64,000 nt of DNA from Oceanicoccus sp. KOV_DT_Chl (lineage in GTDB: Bacteria > Pseudomonadota > Gammaproteobacteria > Pseudomonadales > Dasaniaceae), in contig NZ_FQLF01000002.1 of the NCBI RefSeq assembly GCF_900120175.1, positions 1,488,001 through 1,552,000 of the forward strand, read 5' to 3'. Below, piece by piece: positions 27,358 to 36,685 of this stretch (the first letter of the stretch is position 1; every line of letters begins with the position of its first letter). The position numbers were made by a program, and so were the translations under genes. Under the pieces are notes generated by a model. The model was not told the DNA's origin. It did not search any database and worked only from the letters and a program-made list of their open reading frames with translations.

Positions 27358-29241
27358 TCACACCTCAGCCAGGTCACCTTTTTGTTCCAACCACACTTTG
27401 CGATCCCCTGAACGCTTTTTCGCCAATAACATATCCATTAGTTGATTGGTTTCGTCGCCCGCCTCGATGGTTAATCGCACCAAGCGACGAGTATCGCCAC
27501 TCATAACGGTTTCCCTAAGCTGCATAGGATTCATTTCGCCCAGACCTTTAAACCGCTGTACGTTTACTTTGCCTTTTTTATTTTCTGCAGCGATACGATC
27601 CAGCACACCCTGCTTTTCGGCTTCATCCAAGGCGTAATAAACATCTTTACCTACGTCTATCCGGTACAGTGGCGGCATCGCGACAAACACATGCCCCGCT
27701 GTAACCAGTGGCCGAAAGTGACGAACAAACAGCGCGCAAATTAATGTCGCAATATGCAAACCGTCCGAATCTGCATCGGCTAATATGCAAATTTTATGAT
27801 AACGCAAACCCGTTAAGTCATCCGAAGAAGGATCAACACCTATCGCAATGGAAATATTATTTACCTCTTCTGAGGCAAGAATGTCTTGCGAGTCTACTTC
27901 CCAAGTGTTGAGTATTTTCCCGCGCAAAGGCAGTATCGCCTGGTACTGACGATCACGGCCCTGCTTGGCTGAGCCACCTGCAGAGTCACCCTCAACCAAA
28001 AACAATTCACCACGCTCCACATCGTCACCGGAGCAATCGGCCAATTTACCTGGCAAGGCAGGACCAGAGGTGATTTTTTTTCGCGCCACTTTTTTCGATT
28101 TTTTTAATCGCGACTGGGCATTATTGATACACATGTCGGCGAGTTTTTCTGCGTCTTCGGTGTGCTGGTTGAGCCACAAGCTGAATGCATCTTTAGCAAC
28201 GCCCGATACAAAAGCTGCCGCCTCACGGGAACTCAGGCGCTCCTTGGTTTGACCTGAAAACTGCGGATCCTCCAACTTGGACGACAACACATAACAACAT
28301 TTATCCCAGACATCATCTGGCGATAATTTAATTCCACGCGGTAATAGATTCCGGAATTCACAAAACTCACGAATCGCTTCCAATAGACCGGTGCGCAAGC
28401 CATTAACATGGGTGCCGCCTTGTGCAGTAGGAATCAGGTTGACATAAGACTCGGTGGTTAATTCACCACCATCAGGCAGCCACTGTACCGCCCAGTCGGC
28501 AGCCTCGGTGGTGCCGGAAAAGCTGCCCATAAAAGGCTCAGCGGGCAAGGTTTCCCAGCCGATAGTACAAGTCTGCATATAATCCTTGAGACCGTCTTCG
28601 TAAAACCACTCTTCTTTTTCGCCACTGGTTTCATCGCTAAAAGTGACGCGCAAACCGGGGCATAAGACTGCCTTTGCCCGCAGTACGTGCTTCATTCTAC
28701 TCACTGAAAACTTGGGGGAATCAAAATATTTGGGGTCGGGTAAAAAGCGAATACTGGTGCCGGTATTACGCTTGCCACAGGTATCGATCACCGCTAAATC
28801 TTTCGATTTATCGCCATTTTTGAATTCCATGCTGTGGACTTCACCACCGCGCTTGATGGTGATCTCCAGCACTTGGGATAAGGCGTTAACAACCGAAACC
28901 CCTACCCCGTGCAGGCCACCGGAAAACTGGTAGTTATCGCTGTTGAACTTACCACCGGCATGCAGGGTGGTAAGAATCACTTCCACCCCCGGTCTTTTTT
29001 GCTCGGCATGTAAATCCACCGGCATACCGCGACCATCATCACTGCAAGTAAGCGAACCGTCTTTATGGATAGTCACATCTATTTGTTGGGCGTGCCCGGC
29101 CAATGCCTCATCAACACTGTTATCAATAACTTCCTGTGCCAAATGGTTGGGACGAGTCGTTTCGGTATACATACCGGGGCGTTTTCGCACCGGGTCAAGG
29201 CCAGTTAAGACCTCTATAGAATCAGCGTTATAATCGGACAT
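27358..29241 (-). CDS. parE: DNA topoisomerase IV subunit B
   Basis: A 627-residue type IIA topoisomerase subunit that separates daughter chromosomes with ParC. It shows the GHKL ATPase start (VIDNSVDEALAGHA), the ATP lid GGLHGVGVSVVNALS, the Toprim region VEGDSAGGSAKQGRDR and LADADSDGLHI with its metal-binding Asp residues. The QRFKGLGEMNP motif near the end is typical. Length fits ParE; GyrB is longer (about 800). It heads a minus-strand group parE-yqiA-cpdA-yqiB as in enterobacteria, transcribed in the order yqiB to parE. Its 3' end converges on ectR. Confidence 0.95.
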   Translation of the reverse strand: MSDYNADSIEVLTGLDPVRKRPGMYTETTRPNHLAQEVIDNSVDEALAGHAQQIDVTIHKDGSLTCSDDGRGMPVDLHAEQKRPGVEVILTTLHAGGKFNSDNYQFSGGLHGVGVSVVNALSQVLEITIKRGGEVHSMEFKNGDKSKDLAVIDTCGKRNTGTSIRFLPDPKYFDSPKFSVSRMKHVLRAKAVLCPGLRVTFSDETSGEKEEWFYEDGLKDYMQTCTIGWETLPAEPFMGSFSGTTEAADWAVQWLPDGGELTTESYVNLIPTAQGGTHVNGLRTGLLEAIREFCEFRNLLPRGIKLSPDDVWDKCCYVLSSKLEDPQFSGQTKERLSSREAAAFVSGVAKDAFSLWLNQHTEDAEKLADMCINNAQSRLKKSKKVARKKITSGPALPGKLADCSGDDVERGELFLVEGDSAGGSAKQGRDRQYQAILPLRGKILNTWEVDSQDILASEEVNNISIAIGVDPSSDDLTGLRYHKICILADADSDGLHIATLICALFVRHFRPLVTAGHVFVAMPPLYRIDVGKDVYYALDEAEKQGVLDRIAAENKKGKVNVQRFKGLGEMNPMQLRETVMSGDTRRLVRLTIEAGDETNQLMDMLLAKKRSGDRKVWLEQKGDLAEV

Positions 29242-29276
29242 GCGTTTGTGTGTTTCTCATTATGATTGACTGAAAT

Positions 29277-29858
29277 TCAGTCCAGGAGTGTTAAAAATTC
29301 GATCGCTTGCGCTAAGTGCTGATCGAAATGCTGGAAGCGATGATCGCCCCCCTGTTCCACCACTTGCAGACAGCCCTGATAGTAACTAACTGCCTGCCGG
29401 TAATCGAGAGTTTCATCACCGGTTTGCAATAAAACTTTGATATTGGCTGGCTGGGTTATGCGCTGCACTTGCAAACGTTGCAACTGCTGCACATGACGTT
29501 GGTCTAACACAAAGTGCTGCTCTGTATACGGATTAAACTGTTCGCCTAAAAAACCGGCAATAAGTTTATGCGGGTTGACTGCCGGGTTGACTAATACTGC
29601 ACGCAGACCATATTGCTCAGCTAAGGCAGTGGCCATGAACCCGCCCAGCGAGCTACCAATCAAACCGATTTTTCTAAGCGGCTGCGATTCAATCACTTGC
29701 AGCAACTGCTGATAAGCAGTTAACGGGTAATTGGAGAGTTCAGGAGCAACAAACTCAATCGGCAAGGCCTGCTGTTCAAGATAATGCCGGGTTTCCTGAG
29801 CTTTCGCAGACAGCGAAGAACTCAAAAAACCGTGAATATAGATCAGTAGCGGACGCAT
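29277..29858 (-). CDS. yqiA: YqiA-type alpha/beta-hydrolase esterase
   Basis: A 193-residue alpha/beta hydrolase, the same length as E. coli YqiA. Oxyanion region YIHGFLSS, nucleophile elbow GSSLGGF (Ser about residue 69), an Asp in TGDETLDY and a C-terminal His (GGDHRF) complete a triad. I prefer the ATG at 29858 since the longer reading adds only 11 hydrophobic residues not seen in the family. It is the gene just upstream of parE, as in E. coli. A physiological substrate is not established. Confidence 0.87.
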   Translation of the reverse strand: MRPLLIYIHGFLSSSLSAKAQETRHYLEQQALPIEFVAPELSNYPLTAYQQLLQVIESQPLRKIGLIGSSLGGFMATALAEQYGLRAVLVNPAVNPHKLIAGFLGEQFNPYTEQHFVLDQRHVQQLQRLQVQRITQPANIKVLLQTGDETLDYRQAVSYYQGCLQVVEQGGDHRFQHFDQHLAQAIEFLTLLD

Positions 29859-29970
29859 AATGTAGGAGTAATAAAACAAAAGCAGCAGCATACAGGCTAG
29901 ACAGAAAGGCGCAAGCGCTGCGCCATAAAATCTGCCAGCACTATCAGCTTAGAGGAATGGTTAGAGGGGA

Positions 29971-30777
29971 CTAATAGCCGCTGGAGTGGGAATAGTTAAT
30001 CTCAAGTTCGACACCGGTAATTCGTTCAACGCCGGTATCAAGACTGCCATCGGCATGCAGCTCCAGCCAGCGAAAACCGGGATTGAGCCTGTCCAATTTG
30101 AAATCCTTGCTCTGCGGAGCAAACTGAATACAACTTGATGGGCTGGCTAACAACCGCACGCCATTGCGTAGCTCGTCAACTTCCTGATGAATATGCCCCC
30201 AGAGCACCGCCCGCACATGATCAAACTCATCCAGTATTTCAAAAAACTGCTCGGCATTATCCACTTGCTGATCATCCAGCCACTCACAACCAATGGTTAT
30301 CGGGTGATGATGCAAACAGACCAGCACATGACTGCCTGTTGAGCGCTGTAAACAATCCCGCAAAAATTCCAGCTCGGTGGCAACCAGACTGCCTCCGACT
30401 TTACCCGCCACCGCCGAATTCAGCATCAATAGATGCCAATTGCCTATTTGCATAAAGCGATTCAATACCGTCTCACCCGCCATCGCTTGCTGCATATTGA
30501 CCACGTCATCATGATTGCCAGGCAACCATAAACTATGTTCGGCCAAACCATGGGTCAGCTGATGAAAACGTTGATAGGAGGCGACAGTAGCCGCATGAGA
30601 GATATCGCCGGTAGCCAGCAACACTTGGGGACAGCGCGGTTTAATCAAATCAATAACATGATTCAGGCTGGTATCGGTATCCATGCCTAATAACGCATCA
30701 CCGCTTTGGTCGCCTAAATGGGAATCGGTAATCTGCACCAGCTGGATAGGCTGTTGATGGTTGTGTTCAATCCGCAA
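29971..30777 (-). CDS. cpdA: 3',5'-cyclic AMP phosphodiesterase
   Basis: A 268-residue calcineurin-like metallophosphoesterase of the CpdA/Icc family that hydrolyses cAMP. All metal motifs are seen in order: TDSHLGD, GDISH, GNHDD, HHHP and GHIHQ. It sits between yqiA and yqiB, as in E. coli. Length agrees with the family (about 275). Confidence 0.9.
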   Translation of the reverse strand: MRIEHNHQQPIQLVQITDSHLGDQSGDALLGMDTDTSLNHVIDLIKPRCPQVLLATGDISHAATVASYQRFHQLTHGLAEHSLWLPGNHDDVVNMQQAMAGETVLNRFMQIGNWHLLMLNSAVAGKVGGSLVATELEFLRDCLQRSTGSHVLVCLHHHPITIGCEWLDDQQVDNAEQFFEILDEFDHVRAVLWGHIHQEVDELRNGVRLLASPSSCIQFAPQSKDFKLDRLNPGFRWLELHADGSLDTGVERITGVELEINYSHSSGY

Positions 30778-30962
30778 GCTGCTGCCCTAATAATCCCAGT
30801 GATTAAGTTATATGTAAGCGAATGGCCGCTATCAAATACAGCAAGCCGTTGATATCTTTATAGTTAACGGCGGCTAGCCAATAAAATCCAGTAACTATTA
30901 CGCAGCATCCCCAGAAACCGGAAAAACTCACAAAGAAAGTTAACAAGACTCCCTTACATTGG

Positions 30963-31412
30963 CTATGGAGTCATTACAGGCGTCAACGCTTGACCATATT
31001 TTAGACAATGACTGAGCCATTCGCCCAAAAAAGTATTGAGCTGGGATTTTTCATCCCGCTGATACATATTATCGTTGGGGTAATCATATTTGGCTTGCAG
31101 GCGCCGGTGCTGATCAAAGGCCACCACTTCCGCCATCCGGGCATCGTGATACACCCTTAAAGAAAAACTGGGCGCGGTTGTCCAGGGCTTGCTGGAAGGG
31201 TCTGACTGCCGGCTAATATCAACCATGGTGGTGTATTTGCAACGCTCCATCACCACGATCCGAAATTGCTGTAACTCACTGCCCGCCATATCAACGGCGA
31301 ACTGACGCTGATCTACCGTGTCCATATCAGGCAACAATTGCATAATGCGTGCATAATTCGCTTCGCATTCTGCCATCTGAGCGGCTAAATCCACCGTATA
31401 TTTCTTTTTCAC
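30963..31412 (-). CDS. yqiB: DUF1249 (YqiB-like) protein
   Basis: A 149-residue soluble DUF1249 protein; no enzyme motif is recognisable. Typical features are the MAECEANYARIMQLLPD start, FRIVVMERCKYTTMVDI in the middle and NDNMYQRDEKSQLN near the C-terminus. Its function is unknown. It lies upstream of cpdA with 185 bases between, and is divergent from tolC. In E. coli nudF lies between yqiB and tolC; here nudF is absent from the interval. Confidence 0.85.
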   Translation of the reverse strand: MKKKYTVDLAAQMAECEANYARIMQLLPDMDTVDQRQFAVDMAGSELQQFRIVVMERCKYTTMVDISRQSDPSSKPWTTAPSFSLRVYHDARMAEVVAFDQHRRLQAKYDYPNDNMYQRDEKSQLNTFLGEWLSHCLKYGQALTPVMTP

Positions 31413-31505
31413 GTACCGGGCCTTTATGTAGAACGAAAACTATCGGGGTTGTTCCTGTTTTAAGTTTAGCAGTTTAACAGCAACCCTTCTTAACGAAAAT
31501 TAACT

Positions 31506-31548
31506 GCAAAATGCACTTGCTTAGTAGGGTTTTACCTAAGCATTTTGC
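31506..31548. promoter_or_regulatory. Nested inverted repeat upstream of tolC
   Basis: GCAAAAT (31506-31512) pairs with ATTTTGC (31542-31548), and inside it GCTTAG (31519-31524) pairs with CTAAGC (31536-31541), with a 6-base bulge on the left arm. It lies 60 bases before the tolC start in the 196-base divergent gap. It may be an operator or a structured 5' leader; no binding protein is assigned. Confidence 0.4.
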
Positions 31549-31608
31549 TAAACTACCCAATCTAATCACGCTTCAAGCGATGATTGCCTCACTTTTAAGG
31601 ATTAGCCA

Positions 31609-33048
31609 ATGAAATCTTTGTTACGCCCTCTTTCCCTTGCCATAGCCTTGTGCGCGGGAAGCTTTAGCGCTCAAGCGGATACGCTGGCCGATATTTATGA
31701 GCTGGCTTTAAAAAATGATGCCAAACTCAAAGGCGCGGAAGCGAGCTATAAATCCAACCTGGAAACCGAGAAGCAAGCCTTTGCCGCGATGTTGCCACAG
31801 ATCTCGGGCAGTGCCAGTTATACGGAAACTGACGGTGATACCGATAGCCTTAGAGTTGCACAAGACCCGCTTACTGGATCTTACTCTGTGTTTGAATCAA
31901 ATTCGGAATCAGATATTGAATCTGAAAAATACTCACTGACCTTAAGCCAAAATATTTTCGACCTCCCTACCTGGTTTACTTTTAAGCGCGGCAAAGAAAT
32001 TACCAAACAAGCAGAAGCCCAATTTGCTTTTGACCAGCAAGATTTTATTGTTCGCGTCGCTGAGTCTTATTTTGATGTATTGCGGGCACTGGATAATCTG
32101 GAAGCCTCTAAAGCTGAAGAACGCGCGACTAAACGCCAACTGGAACAAACCCAGCAGCGCTTTGATGTTGGCTTAATTGCGATTACCGATGTTCACGAAG
32201 CTCGCGCCGTTTACGACTCTACCGTAGTTCAGCGCCTCACCGACGAAGGCAGTTTAGGCACGGCCTATGAATCACTGACGGTGTTAACCGGTCAGCCTCA
32301 TGCCAACTTATGGCTACTCAATAAAGATTTTCCTGTTATCAATCCCGAGCCTACAGATCGGGCTGAATGGGTTAATTTCGCTTTACAGAACAATTTTGCA
32401 TTAAAAGCCGCATTATACGGTATGGAAGCCGCACACCAGAACGCAGCCGCAAAAAAATGGGAACACGCACCTAAGATTACAGGTAGCTTTACCTATAGCA
32501 ATGAAGAACTTGATGGTAATACTGACATTACTAGCGGCTCCAATCTTTCAACCATCCCAACTATGTCAGATGGTGATCAAGAAATTATCATGTTCAAACT
32601 GGATGTCCCTATTTTTACCGGTGGCCGTGTAAGTTCGCAGCGTCGCCAGGCTTATGAGCAATATAATATTGCGCTACAAACTAAAATCGACACCCAGCGC
32701 ACAGTCATCCGCAATACCCGCGCCCAGCACATCACGGTAAATACCGATGTCCAACGGGTAAAAGCACGGCAACAAGCGATTGTTTCTACCAGCAGCGCTT
32801 TGGATGCCACCCAAGCAGGCTATGAAGTGGGCACCCGAAATATTGTTGATGTGCTGCAGGCCCAGCGCACCCTTTACAATTCTATCCGTGACTATGCCAA
32901 TTCCCGCTACGACTATGTCTTGAGCATGTTAAAACTCAAACGAGCAGCAGGCACGTTGAGCCCACAGGATTTATACGATATTAATAAATGGATGGTCTCG
33001 CAGGATGCGCCAACAGCTAACCAGTATCAGAAATTTTTGGATCGCTAG
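31609..33048 (+). CDS. tolC: TolC-family outer-membrane efflux channel
   Basis: A 479-residue TolC protein, the trimeric outer-membrane duct used by multidrug pumps and type I secretion. Signal peptide ends SAQA about residue 23; the mature start DTLADIYELALKNDAKLKGAEA is typical. Two repeats of the OEP domain are visible, with YEVGTRNIVDVLQAQRTLY in the second. The single-gene setting beside yqiB supports the TolC orthologue instead of an operon-specific channel. A strong terminator follows. Confidence 0.92.
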   Translation: MKSLLRPLSLAIALCAGSFSAQADTLADIYELALKNDAKLKGAEASYKSNLETEKQAFAAMLPQISGSASYTETDGDTDSLRVAQDPLTGSYSVFESNSESDIESEKYSLTLSQNIFDLPTWFTFKRGKEITKQAEAQFAFDQQDFIVRVAESYFDVLRALDNLEASKAEERATKRQLEQTQQRFDVGLIAITDVHEARAVYDSTVVQRLTDEGSLGTAYESLTVLTGQPHANLWLLNKDFPVINPEPTDRAEWVNFALQNNFALKAALYGMEAAHQNAAAKKWEHAPKITGSFTYSNEELDGNTDITSGSNLSTIPTMSDGDQEIIMFKLDVPIFTGGRVSSQRRQAYEQYNIALQTKIDTQRTVIRNTRAQHITVNTDVQRVKARQQAIVSTSSALDATQAGYEVGTRNIVDVLQAQRTLYNSIRDYANSRYDYVLSMLKLKRAAGTLSPQDLYDINKWMVSQDAPTANQYQKFLDR

Positions 33049-33069
33049 GCTAGCTGCGACACAGCCCAA

Positions 33070-33100
33070 TAAAAAACGCCTGCAATTGCAGGCGTTTTTT
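33070..33100. terminator. Rho-independent bidirectional terminator
   Basis: Perfect stem ACGCCTGCA / TGCAGGCGT around an AT loop, with an A-tract before and a T-tract after, so it can work on both strands. It lies 22 bases after the tolC stop and serves the convergent waaA gene as well. Confidence 0.9.
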
Positions 33101-33121
33101 ATGTTTTTAACATTTAAAATA

Positions 33122-34399
33122 TTACAGATATCCACTAACTACTGCTAACAACCGATCAAGTGCACCGCGATTTTCAGCAACTATTATCTTACCACTGTCA
33201 CCGCTCGCCTTACGCAGAGACTCATCGGCAATTAAGTTACCCAATTGCTTGGCCAGTGCCTGACTATCCGCCACTTGATACAAAGCCTTAGCGTCAATCA
33301 ACAGCTGACTAATTGCCGCAAAATTAAAATCACTTTTACCGGTCACTAGTGGCACACCCCACGCCGCAGCTTCCAGCATGTTATGGCCGCCAGTAGCTAC
33401 TAAACTGCCGCCAATAATAGCTATATCAGCACAGCCATAAAACAACATCAACTCGCCCATGCTGTCACCGATAAACACTTGCGCAACAGAATCCGGCCCT
33501 GGTTGCTGCGAGCGACGCTGGGTATTAAATTGACGCGCAGCCAAATGATAAACCGCATCAAACCGTTCAGGATGACGAGGCACGATCACCAATAATAAAC
33601 CGGAAAATTGTGGTAATAATTGTGCGAACGCAGCCAAGATAATTTCATCTTCACCCGGATGCGTACTCGCCGCTAAAATAATTAAGCGCTGCTGCTCGCT
33701 CTGTTGATTGCCGCTCCACTGTTGTTTTAATTGTGCAGCTTGAGCCGTTAACTCAGCATCAATAGCTACATCAAATTTGATACTGCCACTTACTACCACT
33801 TGCGCAGAGCTTAAACCTAACGCCAAAAATCGTTCGCTATCATTAGCAGTTTGCGCCACAACTCGGGATATGTTTGCCAACATCGACCGGGTTAAAAAAG
33901 ATAAACGCTGGTAACCCGCCGCCGATTTTGCTGACAAGCGGGCATTAGCCAAGACCACAGGAATATTTTTCTGCCGGCAATAGTGAATCGTGTTAGGCCA
34001 CAACTCCGTTTCCATAATCACCAGTAATTTCGGCTGTACCCGCAACAAGAAGCGCTGAATAGCACCTGGCAGATCGTAGGGCGCATAGACATGAAAGGCT
34101 GAGTCACCCAATAGCGCCCGCACCCGCTCTGAACCCGTCGGGGTCATGGTCGTCACCACAATAGGCGTATTGGGGTACTGTTGTTGTAAGCGCTGAATTA
34201 AGGGCACCGCAGCAATAGTTTCGCCGACTGAAACGGCGTGTACCCAAATACAATCCGCCAGGCTCGGCGCAGAAAAAAGTCCGAAACGTTCGAGTACTCG
34301 ATGCCGATAAGCCGGCGCTTTAATCGCCCGATATAAAAGACGCAGTAGCACCAAAGGCATCAACAAATAAAAGACTGCAGTATAAAGCCAACGAGACAT
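33122..34399 (-). CDS. waaA: 3-deoxy-D-manno-octulosonic acid (Kdo) transferase
   Basis: A 425-residue GT30 enzyme that adds Kdo to lipid A precursor at the inner membrane. It has a short N-terminal membrane segment (about residues 5-22), WVHAVSVGETIAA (catalytic Glu region), VIMETELWPN and late GGSLVATGGHNMLEAAAWG, all typical. It is monocistronic and converges with tolC. Confidence 0.93.
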   Translation of the reverse strand: MSRWLYTAVFYLLMPLVLLRLLYRAIKAPAYRHRVLERFGLFSAPSLADCIWVHAVSVGETIAAVPLIQRLQQQYPNTPIVVTTMTPTGSERVRALLGDSAFHVYAPYDLPGAIQRFLLRVQPKLLVIMETELWPNTIHYCRQKNIPVVLANARLSAKSAAGYQRLSFLTRSMLANISRVVAQTANDSERFLALGLSSAQVVVSGSIKFDVAIDAELTAQAAQLKQQWSGNQQSEQQRLIILAASTHPGEDEIILAAFAQLLPQFSGLLLVIVPRHPERFDAVYHLAARQFNTQRRSQQPGPDSVAQVFIGDSMGELMLFYGCADIAIIGGSLVATGGHNMLEAAAWGVPLVTGKSDFNFAAISQLLIDAKALYQVADSQALAKQLGNLIADESLRKASGDSGKIIVAENRGALDRLLAVVSGYL

Positions 34400-34641
34400 A
34401 ATTAATCATTCACTAAAAGACAGCGGCAAGCATAACGGCTTACACCCTATCTCGCCAGCTCAGGGTATTGATGCTGCATAGATGAATACCCGCTGCAACA
34501 TGGAGCCTACATACGCGTTATCAATACTTACAATCAGGCTATTGGCTTAATCTAATTCACCTCTCAAAACCAAGCGGCCAAAAAAATAGGATATAATTAA
34601 AACTTCACTCACCACCATCTCAATCGCATGACCCTAATTGC

Positions 34642-35886
34642 ATGACTTCAACTCACACCCAAGTAGATATCGTCATTATCGGCGGCGGCATTGCTGGCTT
34701 ATGGTTATTAAATCGGCTATGTAATCAAGGCTACTACGCCGTGCTATTTGAGCAAGGCGATCTCGGTGGCGCCCAAACTATTGCTTCACAGGGGATGATT
34801 CATGGTGGCATAAAATACGCATTGGGCGGCGCCTTCACCGGCGCATCGGAAGCGATTGCTGATATGCCAGACCACTGGCGCCGCTGCCTGAAAGGTGAGG
34901 GAGATGTCGATTTATCTAAAGCCAAAGTACTGAGCGACCATTTTTATATGTGGTCCACTCAGTCCATCACCTCCAAAGTCACCTCTTTTTTTGCCAGCAA
35001 AGTCACTCGGGGACGAGTCGATGCTGTCGACAAAAAACAGCGACCACCGGTGTTTCAGGACCCAGCTTTTAATGGCAGCTTATACAAACTGGTAGATTTG
35101 GTATTGGACGTACCCTCAGTTATCCAGGCACTGGCTGACAATTACGCCGATCGTATTTTTAGTATCGACTGGCAACAGGCCACGCTTCAACAGCATCCGG
35201 ATGGCTCGGTTAAATCCCTGCTCATCAATAACGAGCAACAATCCATTGCACTGTGCGCCCAGCAATTTATTTTTACTGCCGGAGAAGGCAACGAAGCCCT
35301 ATGTGCCATGTTGGGTATCGCAAAGCCCGCCATGCAGCGCCGACCGCTGAAGCAAGTATTGGTCAAACATGATTACCCCTATGCGCTTTATGCACATTGC
35401 ATGGGCGCCAATCCTTCACCACGGTTAACTGTATCCAGTCATCTATGTACGGACGGTAAAACCGTCTGGTATTTGGGCGGCGACCTAGCCACCGAGGGTA
35501 TTCAACTCAACGATGACGAACTGATCAACAAAGCCAGGCAGGAGTTGCTCGACTTATTTCCCTGGTTGGATTTTAGTCGGAGTGAGTGGGCAACACTCAG
35601 TATTGATAGAGCCGAACCCAAACAAAAAGGGCTGATCAAACCCGACAAGGCCTTTGCTGCCAAAGCAGACCAGAGCAGCAATGTCATCATCGGCTGGCCC
35701 ACCAAACTGACTTTAGCGCCCAATATGGCGGATGAGGTTTTTAGCTTATTAAATCAAGCCAGTATCAAACCACAACCGCCGTTAGCGATTGAAGCACTCT
35801 CTTCACTCCAACAACCGGCAGTGGCTACACCCTGCTGGGAAACACTATTTCCACAACGCAACGATTCCAGTAATGAAATTACGTAA
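34642..35886 (+). CDS. FAD-dependent oxidoreductase (DAO/GlpD-like)
   Basis: A 414-residue DAO-fold flavoprotein with a dinucleotide site IIGGGIAGLWLLNRL near residues 11-25 and ASQGMIHGGIKYALGG, which resembles glycerol-3-phosphate oxidase-like proteins. The substrate is not known. It overlaps the downstream aldo/keto reductase start by 14 bases, so the two are coupled. The pair may act on the same metabolite. No membrane segment is seen. Confidence 0.75.
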   Translation: MTSTHTQVDIVIIGGGIAGLWLLNRLCNQGYYAVLFEQGDLGGAQTIASQGMIHGGIKYALGGAFTGASEAIADMPDHWRRCLKGEGDVDLSKAKVLSDHFYMWSTQSITSKVTSFFASKVTRGRVDAVDKKQRPPVFQDPAFNGSLYKLVDLVLDVPSVIQALADNYADRIFSIDWQQATLQQHPDGSVKSLLINNEQQSIALCAQQFIFTAGEGNEALCAMLGIAKPAMQRRPLKQVLVKHDYPYALYAHCMGANPSPRLTVSSHLCTDGKTVWYLGGDLATEGIQLNDDELINKARQELLDLFPWLDFSRSEWATLSIDRAEPKQKGLIKPDKAFAAKADQSSNVIIGWPTKLTLAPNMADEVFSLLNQASIKPQPPLAIEALSSLQQPAVATPCWETLFPQRNDSSNEIT

Positions 35887-36664
35887 ACTTGGCAGCACTG
35901 AAATTTTCGTCAGTCCCTTAGGTTTAGGGACGGTAAAACTGGGACGCGATCAAGGGGTTAAATACCCCGAAAACTTTGTCATCCCGGATGATAAGGCAGC
36001 AGGCGATTTAATCGCCCTAGCTAAAGAGTTAGGACTGAACCTGATCGACACCGCACCAGCTTACGGTAACAGCGAACAGCGTCTGGGAACATTGCTGAAG
36101 GGTCAGCGCCAGGATTGGGTTATCTGCTCCAAAGTAGGTGAAGAATATGAAAACGGGAAATCTTTTTATAATTTTAACGCTGAGCACACTCGCCACAGTA
36201 TTGAGCGCAGCCTGAAACGATTAAATACTGACTACATTGATATGGTGCTGGTGCATTCTGACGGTAACGATCTCGCGGTTATCAATGAAGCGGAAGTGCT
36301 GCAGGAGTTAGCCGCCTGCAAGCAACGCGGTTTAATTCGCGCTTATGGCGTTTCCACCAAAACAGTTGCTGGCGGGATAGCCGCTGCCGATAAAACAGAT
36401 ATAGTGATGGCGACCTATAATTTGGATTACCGCGAAGAAGCACCGGTGATTGAACACTGCCAGCAAATTAATAAAGGTTTACTAATAAAAAAAGCCTTTG
36501 CCAGCGGCCATTTATGCGCTGCCGGCGAAGACCCTATTCAAAAAAGTATGGATTTTATTTTTTCCCATGACGCGATTAGTAGCGTTATTATCGGCACGAT
36601 AAACCCCGCTCACTTACGTGCAAATGTGCAAGCGGCAATGACAGCGACCAAAACCAAAAAATAA
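35873..36664 (+). CDS. Aldo/keto reductase
   Basis: A 263-residue AKR-fold NADPH oxidoreductase. Active-site residues are present: Asp and Tyr in DTAPAYGNSEQRLG, Lys in ICSKVG and His in VLVHSDG. I start at the ATG at 35873, whose first codons overlap the end of the flavoprotein gene; the longer alternative begins inside that gene. Substrate unknown; it is coupled with the FAD oxidoreductase. Confidence 0.83.
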   Translation: MKLRKLGSTEIFVSPLGLGTVKLGRDQGVKYPENFVIPDDKAAGDLIALAKELGLNLIDTAPAYGNSEQRLGTLLKGQRQDWVICSKVGEEYENGKSFYNFNAEHTRHSIERSLKRLNTDYIDMVLVHSDGNDLAVINEAEVLQELAACKQRGLIRAYGVSTKTVAGGIAAADKTDIVMATYNLDYREEAPVIEHCQQINKGLLIKKAFASGHLCAAGEDPIQKSMDFIFSHDAISSVIIGTINPAHLRANVQAAMTATKTKK

Positions 36665-36685
36665 GCCTCAGTCGCTAGTGGCAAC

